A DNA stretch of 64,000 bases from JAEUMD01 sp044222395 (lineage in GTDB: Bacteria > Pseudomonadota > Alphaproteobacteria > Rhizobiales > Hyphomicrobiaceae), in NCBI GenBank assembly GCA_044222395.1, contig JBGANK010000010.1, positions 1-64,000 on the forward strand. The letters are read 5' to 3'. Each line of letters opens with the position of its first letter. Position 1 is the first letter of the stretch. Under the pieces are notes generated by a model. That model had not been told where the DNA came from, did no database searches, and saw only the letters and a program-made list of their open reading frames with translations. The position numbers were made by a program, and so were the translations under genes. Positions 34,964 to 44,767 of this stretch are shown one piece after another.

Positions 34964-35456
34964 GCTTGCTCGCGAAGGCCCGTGCTTCCGCCGTGTCGGC
35001 GAGCATCGCGCTCACCTCGGCCTCTGCAGCAACCTGGCCGTCGACCTTCGCTTCACCGAAGAATTTCCAGACGCGGCCGCGGTTGCGCACCTTGCGGACA
35101 TGGTAATGGATCTGGTCGCCGGGCACCACCGGGCGGCGGAACTTGGCCCGGTCAATCCCCATGAAGTAGACGAGCTCGGCCTTGTAGTTCTCCTTCAGGC
35201 TGGAGACGCACAGCGCGCCGGCCGTCTGCGCCAGTCCCTCGATGATGAGGACGCCGGGCATGACAGGGAACTGGGGGAAGTGACCGTTGAAGAACGGCTC
35301 GTTGATCGTCACGTTCTTGACGCCGACGCAGCTTTCGTCGCCGTTCATGTCGTAGATCCGGTCGACCAACAGCATGGGGAAGCGATGCGGCAGGAGCTGC
35401 AGCACACGCATGATATCGGCAGTGCCCAGCTGTGGTTTGTCAGATGCGTCGTTCAT
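34956..35456 (-). CDS. fabZ: 3-hydroxyacyl-[acyl-carrier-protein] dehydratase
   Basis: 166 residues. Dehydrates 3-hydroxyacyl-ACP in fatty acid synthesis; placed in the lipid A operon because it competes for the same hydroxyacyl-ACP. Hot-dog fold motifs: LLPHRFPMLLVDRI (catalytic His) and GHFPQFPVMPGVLIIEGLAQ (catalytic Glu). Start at ATG 35456 with GAGAAGACC upstream. Overlaps lpxA by 8 bases; 86 bases after the lpxD stop. Confidence 0.96.
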   Translation of the reverse strand: MNDASDKPQLGTADIMRVLQLLPHRFPMLLVDRIYDMNGDESCVGVKNVTINEPFFNGHFPQFPVMPGVLIIEGLAQTAGALCVSSLKENYKAELVYFMGIDRAKFRRPVVPGDQIHYHVRKVRNRGRVWKFFGEAKVDGQVAAEAEVSAMLADTAEARAFASKHG

Positions 35457-35542
35457 CGGTCTTCTCTTTCACCATCCTAACACCTGGTGCACGTTCCTTG
35501 CCCGCACCCCTTGCCCGCAACTTCATTCGGTGGCGCGCGCAA

Positions 35543-36625
35543 TCAGTTGTCGCCATCGTCGTCAGGCCCGGCTGCGCCACCCTTTTCGCCAGTGGGCGTC
35601 TTACCTGCCCGCTCAGCCAACCGGGACACCGCAGCGAGTTCGCGCGCCCAGACTTTCAACGGCTTGGCCGGCGTTCCGCCGTAGCGTGCACCGGCGGGAA
35701 CGTCGTCCTTGGCGTGCGCGGCACCCGCGATCTGGGCCCCGGTGCCGATCTTGACGTGTCCGACGGCGCCGGACTGGCCGCCCATCACCACGTAGTCGCC
35801 AAGCACGGTGGAGCCGGAAATTCCGGTTTGGGCGACGATGACGCAATGCCGCCCGATGATCACGTTGTGCCCGATTTGTACGAGATTATCAATTTTGGTG
35901 CCCTCGCCGATGACAGTATCCTTAAGGGCGCCGCGGTCGATCGTCGTATTGGCGCCGATCTCGACATTGTCCTGGATGATGACGCGGCCGATCTGCGGCA
36001 CCTTGAGGTGGCCGCCGGGGCCCATGGCGAAACCAAAGCCGTCCTTGCCGATGCGGGCGCCGGCATGGATGATGACGCGGTCGCCCACCAGCGCGTGAAT
36101 GACGGTGGAGCCGGCGCCGATGTAGCACTGGCGGCCGATGTGGACGCGGTAACCGATGACGGCGCCAGCGGCGATGCGGGAGCCGCGGCCGATTGCGGCC
36201 TCGGCTCCGATAACCGCGCCAGGTTCGATCTCGACGCCCTCTTCGATCTCCGCCGTCGGGTCGATGAGCGTGCCGACGTCGGCGCGGGCGGCGCGGGCCC
36301 ACATCGCTCCGGGATAAAATCTCTGCAACGCAAGCGCAAAGCCGCGGTAGGGCGCCTTGGTGGCAAGCGCCACCGTTCCTGCAGGTGCACGCGAAGCAAG
36401 GGCCGGAATGATCAGGCAGGCGCCGGCCTGGGTCACCGCCAACTGTGGCAGGTACTTCTTATTGTCGAGGAAGGACAGATCGTCAGGCCCGGCGTCGGCA
36501 AGTGGTTTGACGTCATGAATGGCGCGCGCGGCGTCGGCCCCTTCGGGCAGCTCTGAACCCGTGATTCGTGCAAGCTCCGAGAGGGGGATCGGTGCCGCCT
36601 TATCGAAGAACCCAGGATGTTGCAT
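35543..36625 (-). CDS. lpxD: UDP-3-O-(3-hydroxyacyl)glucosamine N-acyltransferase
   Basis: 360 residues from ATG 36625; the track's earlier position is a TTG. Third acylation step of lipid A synthesis. N-terminal uridine-binding domain (about 1-100) then left-handed beta-helix repeats with IGHNVIIGRHCVIVAQTGISGSTVLGD, which hold the catalytic His. A C-terminal tail of acidic residues ends PDDDGDN. First gene of the lipid A operon, after the bamA terminator, so it needs its own promoter in the 36640-36880 stretch. Confidence 0.95.
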   Translation of the reverse strand: MQHPGFFDKAAPIPLSELARITGSELPEGADAARAIHDVKPLADAGPDDLSFLDNKKYLPQLAVTQAGACLIIPALASRAPAGTVALATKAPYRGFALALQRFYPGAMWARAARADVGTLIDPTAEIEEGVEIEPGAVIGAEAAIGRGSRIAAGAVIGYRVHIGRQCYIGAGSTVIHALVGDRVIIHAGARIGKDGFGFAMGPGGHLKVPQIGRVIIQDNVEIGANTTIDRGALKDTVIGEGTKIDNLVQIGHNVIIGRHCVIVAQTGISGSTVLGDYVVMGGQSGAVGHVKIGTGAQIAGAAHAKDDVPAGARYGGTPAKPLKVWARELAAVSRLAERAGKTPTGEKGGAAGPDDDGDN

Positions 36626-36886
36626 GGCGATATTCCCCAACGCTGGCGACAGGCATTCGGACGCTGCTCGCCGCCGTCAGCAATAATTCGAAATGTGCAT
36701 GGCTGTCGTTTGCTGATCGAGACGTGCGCATCTCGAACCAACCGAAAACGATGCGGCAGTCGGCGGGTGATGTGCCCTGCGCGAGCGAAACTAGCACAAT
36801 GCTGCACCGCCGCCAGCCCGGCGTCGCCGTAACGCCCGAGGGATTCACAGCCCGAAACCGTCTTCCTGCGCAGGCTCGAAAAAGCA
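36626..36886. other. Intergenic region upstream of lpxD
   Basis: About 260 bases between the bamA terminator and lpxD. It probably contains the lpxD operon promoter. No gene is visible; many alphaproteobacteria have a Skp/OmpH chaperone gene between bamA and lpxD, and there is none here. Confidence 0.4.
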
Positions 36887-36913
36887 GAACGCCGACCCAG
36901 GTGGTCGGCGTTC
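36878..36913 (-). terminator. Intrinsic terminator after bamA
   Basis: On the minus strand GAACGCCGACC (36913-36903) and GGTCGGCGTTC (36897-36887) form a perfect 11-base stem with a five-base loop, followed by TGCTTTTTCG. It lies 54 bases after the bamA stop, before lpxD. Confidence 0.8.
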
Positions 36914-36966
36914 CGTTCGACTACTTTTGTCAGCTCGTGTTCAAGCGGCTGTTCAGTTGATGCGCA

Positions 36967-39372
36967 TCAGAACTTGGTCTGGGCGCCGAACCGGAACATC
37001 TGCTCCTCGTCATACTTCTCCTTGGTCAGGGCCTTGGCGAAGTCGACGCGCAGCGGACCAACAGGCGAGTTCCACAGGATCGAGGCACCGACCGACGAGC
37101 GGATGGTGGAGTCGTCGGCGAGGTTCGTACCCAAGATATCCGATGCGCGCTTGGACGCGTTGAACAGCGAGCCGGCGTCGGCGAACACGGCACCGCTGAT
37201 GCCGATGTCTTCAGGAACGAACGGGATCGGGAAGCGGATTTCAGCTGTGGTCGCCCAGTAGGTCTTGCCGCCGATAGCATCGCCGGTGCTCAGGTCGCGC
37301 GGACCGAAGCCCGAGCGCTCGAAGCCGCGGATGGTCTCACCGCCACGGAAGAACAGGTCGAGGATGCGGACGTCGTCGCTGCCCCAGCCCTCGATGTGAC
37401 CAGCAATGGCGCGGCCGACGAAGGTAATCTTCTCGGTGATCGGGTAGTAGCCGCGCGCTTCGCCTGACAGGCGGACGTACTGCGCGTCGCCGCCAAGGCC
37501 AGCGAAGTCGACGCCGGTCTGCAGGTAATAACCCGAGGTCGGATTCTTGGGATGATTGCGCTTGTCGTAGGTGAGCGTCGTGCCGACCAGCGAGGTGTAG
37601 TAGACCTTGTCGCGGCAGTCGGCTGGCACTGTCGTCAACGGATCACCGTCCTGATTGAGCGGATTGCCGATATTGGCGTCACCGCAGGCATCCTTGATCG
37701 CCAGAGAGGCGGTCGGCTGCACGTCGAAGATCTCGTCGCGCGAGAACGTGTAGTAGTTCTGAACCCACAGGTCCTCGGCGATCGGGTAGCCGAGACGCAG
37801 CGTGGCGCCGGTCTTGCGGCTCTTGAAGCCCGAGGTGCTGGTCTGGTCGACTTCCTTGTGGAAGATGTCGAAGCCCGCCGACAGGTTCATGTCGAGGAAG
37901 CGCGGCTCGGTGAACGACAGCTCGATCTGGTAGCGCTCCATCGAGCCCGCCAGCTTGAGGCGCAGGAACTGGCCATTACCAAGCAGGTTGCGCTCTGAGA
38001 TCGAGATGTCGCCGATGACACCTTCACTGGTGGAGTAGCCGGCACCGAACGACAGCTCACCGGTGGACTGCTCTTCGACGGCAACGTCGAGGTTGACCCG
38101 GTCCTGGCTCGATCCGGGATTGCGGTCGACCTTGACGGTCTTGAACAGGCCCAGAGCTTCGAGGCGCTTCTTAGCGCGATCGACCAGCAGCGGGTTATAG
38201 GCATCGCCCTCAGCCAAGCGGAATTCGCGGCGGATGACATGATCCTTGGTGCGCGTATTGCCGAGGATGTTGATGCGCTCGATATAGACGCGCGGACCTT
38301 CCTCCAACGTGTAGACGAGGCTGATCGTGCGGGTCTGGAAATCGGGGCGCGCGCGCGGACGAACGCGGGCGAAGGCATAGCCCTGCTCGGCGACCGACAA
38401 CGTGAGCTTCTCAACAGTCTTGTCGATCTGCGAGCCGTTGTAGACGTTGCCCTGCTTGGTGAGCAGATCGCCCTTCAGCGGATCGACCTTCACCTCCTGC
38501 AAGGAGCTTTCGATCTCGACCGTGCCGAAGTGATAGATCTCGCCCTCTTCGACGGCGAAGGTGATGAAGAAGCCGGTCCCATCCGGCGCCAACTCGGCAT
38601 TGCCGGCAACGACGCGCGCGTCGGCATAGCCGTTCTTCAGGTAGTACTGGCGCAGCAGCTCGCGATCGAGCGACATGCGGTCGGGATCGTAGATGCTCGT
38701 GCCCTTGAGGAAATCGAACCAGCCCGTCTGCGTCGTCGAGATGATATCGCGCAATTGCGAATCGGAGAAGGCGTGGTTGCCGACGAAATTGATGCCCTTG
38801 ACCTTGGTGGCCGCGCCCTCGGTGATCTCGAAGACGATGTTGACGCGGTTGCCGTCGAGCTCGATCATCTTAGGCGCGACATTGGCGGCGAAGCGGCCCT
38901 GACGGCGATAGACGTCGAGAATGCGCTGCACGTCGGCCTGCGCCTTGGCGCGCGTGAAAACCGCGCGCGGTTTCAGCTGGACTTCGCTCTCCAGCGTCTT
39001 GGTCTCGACCTCGCTATTGCCCTCGAAGGCGACTTGCGAGACGACGGGGTTTTCCACGACCGTCACGACGACGGCCGAGCCTTCGCGATCAATGCGCACG
39101 TCGGAAAACAGGCCGGTCGCAAACAGCGCCTTCAGCGACTTGTCGGCGGCACCCGAACTGTAAGCCGAGCCAACCGTGATCTGCATGTAGGAGCGGACCG
39201 TTTCCGGCTCCAGCCGCTTGTTGCCCACGACGCGGATCTCGCGAACCACGCCCTGCGCCGCGGCAGGTGTCGCCATTGCGACGAGATCAACGGCCAAGAT
39301 GGCCGGCGAGAGAATTGCCAGCCATAGGGCCAGCCAGAGTCTCGCGACCAACCGGTTTTGTTGCTTCTGCAT
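36967..39372 (-). CDS. bamA: Outer membrane protein assembly factor BamA
   Basis: 801 residues from ATG 39372 (MQKQQNRLVARLWLALWLAIL); the frame is open further up but this ATG gives the signal peptide, cleaved near TPAAAQ. Core of the beta-barrel assembly machine. Five POTRA domains occupy about residues 40-430 (starting GVVREIRVVGNKRLEPETV), then the Omp85 barrel, including DGDPLTTV, GGETIRGFERSGFGPRDL and the ending FGAQTKF with a terminal Phe, as in outer-membrane barrel proteins. It ends with its own terminator, separate from the lpxD operon. Upstream is rseP on the same strand. Confidence 0.96.
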   Translation of the reverse strand: MQKQQNRLVARLWLALWLAILSPAILAVDLVAMATPAAAQGVVREIRVVGNKRLEPETVRSYMQITVGSAYSSGAADKSLKALFATGLFSDVRIDREGSAVVVTVVENPVVSQVAFEGNSEVETKTLESEVQLKPRAVFTRAKAQADVQRILDVYRRQGRFAANVAPKMIELDGNRVNIVFEITEGAATKVKGINFVGNHAFSDSQLRDIISTTQTGWFDFLKGTSIYDPDRMSLDRELLRQYYLKNGYADARVVAGNAELAPDGTGFFITFAVEEGEIYHFGTVEIESSLQEVKVDPLKGDLLTKQGNVYNGSQIDKTVEKLTLSVAEQGYAFARVRPRARPDFQTRTISLVYTLEEGPRVYIERINILGNTRTKDHVIRREFRLAEGDAYNPLLVDRAKKRLEALGLFKTVKVDRNPGSSQDRVNLDVAVEEQSTGELSFGAGYSTSEGVIGDISISERNLLGNGQFLRLKLAGSMERYQIELSFTEPRFLDMNLSAGFDIFHKEVDQTSTSGFKSRKTGATLRLGYPIAEDLWVQNYYTFSRDEIFDVQPTASLAIKDACGDANIGNPLNQDGDPLTTVPADCRDKVYYTSLVGTTLTYDKRNHPKNPTSGYYLQTGVDFAGLGGDAQYVRLSGEARGYYPITEKITFVGRAIAGHIEGWGSDDVRILDLFFRGGETIRGFERSGFGPRDLSTGDAIGGKTYWATTAEIRFPIPFVPEDIGISGAVFADAGSLFNASKRASDILGTNLADDSTIRSSVGASILWNSPVGPLRVDFAKALTKEKYDEEQMFRFGAQTKF

Positions 39373-39612
39373 TGGCAAGGTAGACCCTCGCAGTTGCCGA
39401 CCCCCTAAAGCGCATAGACCGTCGGCATCGGCCTGCGCGCTCACCAAGCGAAGAGCTTTAGCTGGCACCCCTACCCGCGTTCCCGTATCCAGCGTCCCTG
39501 TCGCGCTGAATCGCAGGCGGACTACCCCCCTTCGTGACCTCTAGGTTTTAACGATTCAGTAAGGCCCGGGGAAGTGGCAAGAATGCGCCACCGGGGGACA
39601 AAATGAGAGGTC

Positions 39613-40752
39613 TCAAAAAAACCATTTCTTGAGGATCGGCAAGTCGTTGAATGTGGCGAAAACCATCAACATGAGAACGATCGCCAAGCCGATTCGGAAG
39701 CCGATTTCCTGTGTCCGTTCGGATAGAGGGCGGCGGCGAATGGCTTCGATTGCGTAGAACAAAAGATGCCCGCCGTCGAGCAGCGGAATCGGGAACAAAT
39801 TGAGCAGGCCGATGCTGACCGAAATCACCGCAATGAAGTGAAGCAGGGGCTGAATGCCGAACTTGGCCACCTGGCCCGAGACATCGGCAATCCGAATCGG
39901 TCCGCCGAGCTGATCTGCGCTCTGGCGACCGCGCACCAGATCGACGATGAAGTCGAGCGTGGTGGTGACGATCGTGGCGGTACGATCAACGCCCAGAATG
40001 ACGCTTTCGCCCAATCCAACCTTGCGGTGCAACCGCTCTGCACCTGGCAGGCTGGTGATGCCGATGATTGGTGTCCTGATCTTGCCGGACAGCATATCCT
40101 CATGCTCGGTGAGCTTTGGGCGGATCGTCAGCGTCAGGATTTTGCCGCTGCGATCGACAACGAATTCCAGGTCTTGATCGGGACTCGTCGAGACGATCCG
40201 CTGCAGGTCACCGAAATCCTTGATGTCCTTGCCCTCGATCTTGAGGACGAGGTCGCCCGGCTGAACGCCAGCGTTGGCAGCGGGCGAATTGGCGACCACA
40301 GTGCCGACGCGTGGCTCAAGGGTGGTTATGCCGTAAACCGCGAAGATGGCTGCGAAGATGACGATGGCGAGAATGAAGTTGGCGATCGGTCCGGCCGCGA
40401 CGACCGCAGCACGCTGCCAGACTGGCTTGTGGTGGAAGGACCCTTCGACCTGCTCAGGAGGCATCTGGCGCAGGGTTTCCGGAGAGGGAGCGCTGGCGGC
40501 GTTCTCGTCTCCGACGAACTTGACGTAGCCGCCAAGCGGCAGCCAAGCGATCCGCCAGCGCGTGCCGTGGCGATCGTTGAAGCCCCAGATCTCGCGGCCA
40601 AAGCCGATCGAGAACGTGCTGACGGCGACACCGCACCAGCGGGCGACGAGGAAGTGCCCCAACTCGTGAAAAAAGACCACGACGGACAGCACGAACAGGA
40701 ATGCCAGCGGCATCGTCAACGAACTCAAAACACTGTTGAAAATACCGCTCAT
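39613..40752 (-). CDS. rseP: Site-2 zinc metalloprotease RseP
   Basis: 379 residues from ATG 40752 with AGGAAAAGA upstream; the earlier frame opens at a GTG. Intramembrane protease that cuts anti-sigma factors and signal peptide remnants. HELGH zinc motif in VVVFFHELGHFLVARW, one PDZ domain near the middle (VGTVVANSPAANAGVQPGDLVLKIEG), and the second zinc/LDG motif in FPIPLLDGGHLLFY. Four membrane segments as usual. Located between dxr and bamA, the typical order. Confidence 0.95.
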   Translation of the reverse strand: MSGIFNSVLSSLTMPLAFLFVLSVVVFFHELGHFLVARWCGVAVSTFSIGFGREIWGFNDRHGTRWRIAWLPLGGYVKFVGDENAASAPSPETLRQMPPEQVEGSFHHKPVWQRAAVVAAGPIANFILAIVIFAAIFAVYGITTLEPRVGTVVANSPAANAGVQPGDLVLKIEGKDIKDFGDLQRIVSTSPDQDLEFVVDRSGKILTLTIRPKLTEHEDMLSGKIRTPIIGITSLPGAERLHRKVGLGESVILGVDRTATIVTTTLDFIVDLVRGRQSADQLGGPIRIADVSGQVAKFGIQPLLHFIAVISVSIGLLNLFPIPLLDGGHLLFYAIEAIRRRPLSERTQEIGFRIGLAIVLMLMVFATFNDLPILKKWFF

Positions 40753-40996
40753 TCTTTTCCTGCCTTGGGTCTTTGGCCAATGCTTTTCCACACGACAGAA
40801 GCGCTGCGTGCTGGTCTTGTCGCGGCGCGATTCGCCGACATCACGAAATGGGCCGGTCGCGAGGCGCCGTCAATAGCACGCCGGGCCGGATGACCCAAAT
40901 TTAAGCTCACATCTCGAATTTCGCGCTAACCTTGATCATGTGTCGTGTCGAACATGGGGCTATCGGCAAAGGTGGCGCAAGCGCGGTGTGAAATAA

Positions 40997-42241
40997 CTAA
41001 TTCCGTGCGCGCTCATCAAGCACCGATCGTGCCAAATTGCGGGCCTCCGTGTCGATTGACAGAATGTCTTGCAGGCTGTCGCAGGTTGCCGACCAGTCAT
41101 AATGCTCTGAACGCGCCAAACTGTCGGCCACGACAGCGGAAATGTCGAGGAATCCCAGTCGCCGCTCCAAAAACGCATTGACCGCGACTTCGTTAGCCGC
41201 ATTGAGCACGATTGGTGCGGCGCCACCCGACATGAGCGCCTGCCGCGCCAGTGCCAGCGAGGGAAACCGCGTCAAATCGGGAGATTCAAACGTCAGCTTA
41301 CCGATCGCCGCAAGATCGAGCCGCGTGGTCGGCGCATCGATGCGGTAGGGCCAGGACAGCGCCAGCGCGATCGGGGTGCGCATGTCGGGCGAGGACAGTT
41401 GCGCCAGAACCGAGCCGTCGCGATAGGCCACCAGGCAATGGACGATCGATTGCGGATGGACGATGCAATCGAGCTTGTCTGCGGCGACGGGGAACAGGTG
41501 GTACGCCTCGATCAGCTCCAGCCCCTTGTTCATCAAGGTCGCCGAGTCGATGGTGACTTTGGCGCCCATCGACCAATTGGGATGACGCAGCGCCTGCTCG
41601 GGCGTGGCGGCGGCGAGGCGGCTCATGTCCCAATCGCGAAACGGGCCACCCGATGCCGTCAGCGTGATGCGTTCGATTGAATCGGGGGATGATGCACCGA
41701 TTGCCTGAAAGGCTGCGGAGTGCTCGGAATCGACGGGGAGCAGTTCGGTGCCGGCCGACTTGACCTCGCGCATGAACAGATCACCAGCGGCGACGAGGCA
41801 TTCCTTGTTGGCGAGCGCCACTCGCCTGCCCTGCCGAACAGCGGCGAGAGTCGGCACCAATCCTGCCGCGCCGACGATCGCAGCAACGACGCAATCGGCA
41901 GGACGTGACGCCGCCTCGGCGAGGCCATCGGGGCCTGCGGCTGCTGCAATACCAGTGCCGGCGAGCAGTGCTGCAAGCTCAGCATAGGCTGAGGGATCGG
42001 CGACAACGGCGAGTCGCGCCTTGTGGGCGATGGCGAGCTGCGCGAGACCCTTGGCATCTGCGTTGGCTGTCAGCGCCTCGATCTGGAAACGGCCATCATG
42101 ACGGGCGACAAGGTCAAGCGTGCTTCGACCGATGGAGCCCGTGGCCCCGAGGATGGTGATGCGTCGCACTTCCGACGCCGCGGCGGACGCAGCCGTGACA
42201 TCTGCATCCTTCGGCAATGCGTTGGCGATGCGAGAAGCCAT
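40997..42241 (-). CDS. dxr: 1-deoxy-D-xylulose 5-phosphate reductoisomerase
   Basis: 414 residues. Converts DXP to MEP in isoprenoid synthesis, NADPH-dependent. Motifs: GATGSIGRSTLDLV for nucleotide binding, LANKECLVAAG, LPVDSEHSAAFQ, TASGGPF and NWSMGAKVTIDSATLMNKGLE, all typical. The N-terminus has a short Ala-rich extension. Placed between cdsA (65 bases upstream) and rseP. Confidence 0.96.
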   Translation of the reverse strand: MASRIANALPKDADVTAASAAASEVRRITILGATGSIGRSTLDLVARHDGRFQIEALTANADAKGLAQLAIAHKARLAVVADPSAYAELAALLAGTGIAAAAGPDGLAEAASRPADCVVAAIVGAAGLVPTLAAVRQGRRVALANKECLVAAGDLFMREVKSAGTELLPVDSEHSAAFQAIGASSPDSIERITLTASGGPFRDWDMSRLAAATPEQALRHPNWSMGAKVTIDSATLMNKGLELIEAYHLFPVAADKLDCIVHPQSIVHCLVAYRDGSVLAQLSSPDMRTPIALALSWPYRIDAPTTRLDLAAIGKLTFESPDLTRFPSLALARQALMSGGAAPIVLNAANEVAVNAFLERRLGFLDISAVVADSLARSEHYDWSATCDSLQDILSIDTEARNLARSVLDERARN

Positions 42242-42306
42242 ACCGGCTCGTTCCGATCCGTGAAACTCAGCTACGTTGTTAGCACCGGCTGCCGCGGGCG
42301 ATTCAA

Positions 42307-43161
42307 CTACACGCCGAGCAGTGCGCGGGCCGGCGAAGCCGGATTGACGACAAGCGCCAGAATGGACACCGCCACCGAGACCGCAACCGTACTATCGGCG
42401 CGGTCCATGACGCCGCCATGGCCCGGGATGATGGCGCTGGAATCCTTTATGCCGAAGCGACGCTTCAATGCGGACTCCGCCAGATCGCCCATCTGCGCGA
42501 TGAGTGCCAGCACCAGTCCGATGGCAGCCAATGCCATAGTGCTGGAGCCCGGCACAATGAGGGAAAACAGCGCGCCCCCGAGAAGGCCCGCTGCAAGTGC
42601 GCCGAACAAGCCCGACCAGGTTTTGTTGGGCGACACGGCGGGCCACAGTTTCGGCCCACCGATGCTGCGTCCTGCGGCGAACGCGCCAATGTCGGAGCCC
42701 CAGACGATGACGAAAATGAAGAGGATAGCGAGCAGGCCAAGGGAACCGTCCGCGCGCAGCCAGAGCATGGCGATGGTCGGCAGGCCAACATAGAGCACGC
42801 CAATGGCCGACATCATGCGACGGGATACAGAAGGCATGAGCATAAGTATGATGGCGCCGGCAACGACAGCGAGCAGTGCCTCACTCGGAAATCCCGAAGC
42901 AGCAAGGCTGCCGGCGGCGACCACCGCCAAGGCGTGAACGACGAATGCGTTGCCGAACTCCTCACCGCGTACGACGCGGCCCCATTCCCAGCACATGACA
43001 AGCGCGGCGCCGACGACGAGCAGCGCGAACGGCTTTGGTCCGGCGGTGGCCAACGCAAGTGCAACGACGGCCATGACCACGCCCGCGATCAAGCGCGGCT
43101 TCAGATCCGATTTCGATTTCGAGGGTCGCGGCGCGGCGTCCGGCCCGGCTTGTTCGCTCAT
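42307..43161 (-). CDS. cdsA: Phosphatidate cytidylyltransferase
   Basis: 284 residues from ATG 43161, seven bases after the uppS stop. Makes CDP-diacylglycerol for phospholipids. Multi-pass membrane protein with the CDS signature near the C-terminus, SALKRRFGIKDSSAIIPGHGGVMDRADS, in which Ala replaces the usual hydrophobic residue in DRxD. Length is normal. Part of the frr-uppS-cdsA-dxr unit. Confidence 0.95.
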   Translation of the reverse strand: MSEQAGPDAAPRPSKSKSDLKPRLIAGVVMAVVALALATAGPKPFALLVVGAALVMCWEWGRVVRGEEFGNAFVVHALAVVAAGSLAASGFPSEALLAVVAGAIILMLMPSVSRRMMSAIGVLYVGLPTIAMLWLRADGSLGLLAILFIFVIVWGSDIGAFAAGRSIGGPKLWPAVSPNKTWSGLFGALAAGLLGGALFSLIVPGSSTMALAAIGLVLALIAQMGDLAESALKRRFGIKDSSAIIPGHGGVMDRADSTVAVSVAVSILALVVNPASPARALLGV

Positions 43162-43168
43162 TTCTTCC

Positions 43169-43993
43169 TCATGCCGAGGTGCGGCGCGAAATACCGCCAA
43201 AACGCCGGTCGCGATTGTTGTAGATGGCTATGGCCGCTTCCAGATCGGCGCGACCGAAGTCCGGCCAGTACGTATCGAGGAAGACGAACTCGGTGTAGGC
43301 GCATTGCCAGAGCAGGAAGTTCGACAACCGTTGCTCGCCGCTGGTGCGGACCAGAAGGTCCGGCTCGGGGATGCCATACGTGTCGAGGCGCTGATCGAGA
43401 AGCACGGCATCGATCTCCTCGGGCCGCAGGCGGCCGGCCGCCACATCGGCAGCGAGCGAGCGCGCGGCCTTGGCGATCTCAGCGCGCGAACCATAATTGA
43501 AGGCTATCACCAGATTGAGCGCGGTGTTGGCGCGCGTGAGCTCGACGGCCTCATCGATCAGGGCGAGCAGTTCCGTATCCACTCCCGTTCGCTCGCCGAT
43601 GACAAGAATGCGCGTGCCAGCGCGATGCAGATCGGCGAGGTCGCGCCTGATGAACCGCTTCATCAGGCCCATCAGGTCGTCGATCTCATCCTTCGGCCGG
43701 GTCCAGTTCTCGGAGGAAAACGAGTAGATGGTGAGGTAGGGAATGGACAGCGCCTTGGCCGCTTCCACGGTGCGCCTGACGGCTTCGACGCCTTTCCTGT
43801 GGCCAACGCTTCTGGGCAGGCCGCGCGCCTTCGCCCATCGTCCGTTGCCATCCATGATGATCGCCACATGGCGAACGCCACGCGAGCCGCCGGCATCGCC
43901 AACAGAGGGCTCGGGCTTCATTTCGGGATGGTCGGGCACGGGTGGCGCCTTTTCTTGTGCTTGTCGGTGGACCGATGCTGGAGGCCCTATCAT
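43169..43993 (-). CDS. uppS: Undecaprenyl diphosphate synthase
   Basis: 274 residues from ATG 43993; a second ATG at 43921 (MKPEPSVG) is possible and would remove an unconserved leader. Cis-prenyltransferase that makes the lipid carrier for peptidoglycan and LPS. Motifs: AIIMDGNGRWAKARGLPRSVGHRKG with the catalytic Asp, SFSSENWTRP, and LLVRTSGEQRLSNFLLWQCAYTEFVFLD. Sixteen bases after frr, seven before cdsA. Confidence 0.95.
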   Translation of the reverse strand: MIGPPASVHRQAQEKAPPVPDHPEMKPEPSVGDAGGSRGVRHVAIIMDGNGRWAKARGLPRSVGHRKGVEAVRRTVEAAKALSIPYLTIYSFSSENWTRPKDEIDDLMGLMKRFIRRDLADLHRAGTRILVIGERTGVDTELLALIDEAVELTRANTALNLVIAFNYGSRAEIAKAARSLAADVAAGRLRPEEIDAVLLDQRLDTYGIPEPDLLVRTSGEQRLSNFLLWQCAYTEFVFLDTYWPDFGRADLEAAIAIYNNRDRRFGGISRRTSA

Positions 43994-44009
43994 TCGTTCT
44001 ATCGACGCC

Positions 44010-44573
44010 TCAGACCTTCTGGATCTCGGCCTCCTTGTGGTGCAGGGTCTGATCGATTTCCTTCACGTAGGCATCGGTCAGCTCCTGCACGCGCGTGGAG
44101 TTCTTCTTGTGCTCGTCCTGGCTCATGGTGTGGTCCTTCTCCAGCTTCTTGAGAAGTTCCATGCCGTCGCGTCGAACATTGCGAATGGCGATGCGGCTTT
44201 GCTCGGCGTACTTGTGGGCCACCTTGATGAGCTCCTGGCGACGCTCGGCAGTGAGCGCGGGAATGGGCAGGCGCAGCATCGCCCCATCGATGATCGGATT
44301 GAGACCGAGGTTTGATTCTCGGATCGCCCGCTCGACTGCAGAGACATTGGAGCGATCCCAGACCTGGACGGAGATCGTGCGCGGCTCGGGTACTGACACG
44401 GTCGCAACCTGGTTCAGCGGCATCTTGGAGCCGTAGACCGTGACCTGGATCGGATCGAGAAGATGCGTACTGGCCCGACCTGTGCGAAGGCCGGAGAATT
44501 CCCGCTTCAGCGCATCGATGGAGGCGCGCATGCGGGCCTCGAGCTCCTTGAGATCGAAACTTGCAGCCGGCAT
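44010..44573 (-). CDS. frr: Ribosome recycling factor
   Basis: 187 residues of the usual length. Splits post-termination ribosomes with EF-G. Standard sequence: LKREFSGLRTGRASTHLLDPIQV, WDRSNVSAVERAIRESNLGLNP, and the long C-terminal helix AHKYAEQSRIAIRNVRRDGMELLKKL. Between pyrH and uppS, in the common rpsB-tsf-pyrH-frr order. Confidence 0.97.
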   Translation of the reverse strand: MPAASFDLKELEARMRASIDALKREFSGLRTGRASTHLLDPIQVTVYGSKMPLNQVATVSVPEPRTISVQVWDRSNVSAVERAIRESNLGLNPIIDGAMLRLPIPALTAERRQELIKVAHKYAEQSRIAIRNVRRDGMELLKKLEKDHTMSQDEHKKNSTRVQELTDAYVKEIDQTLHHKEAEIQKV

Positions 44574-44767
44574 TGATCACTCCTTTCGCTTGCGTGCCTC
44601 GGGTCGTTGCCGACGGTCGAAACCACCGGCATCGAACTTGCTCCACGCGGCAGTCGGCAGGACAGCGGCCGCGGCCCTACCCGGAAAGGGTCGCACGGCA
44701 ATTCCACAGTCTTGCGGCAATTTCTCGTGCCCCTCGTGTGCGCGCCTGATCTTGGTCCGCGTCCTCG

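Noticed and set aside
39541..39612. Weak GC-rich hairpin between bamA and rseP
   Set aside because: Imperfect stem, no T run and wrong position to end a gene with confidence.
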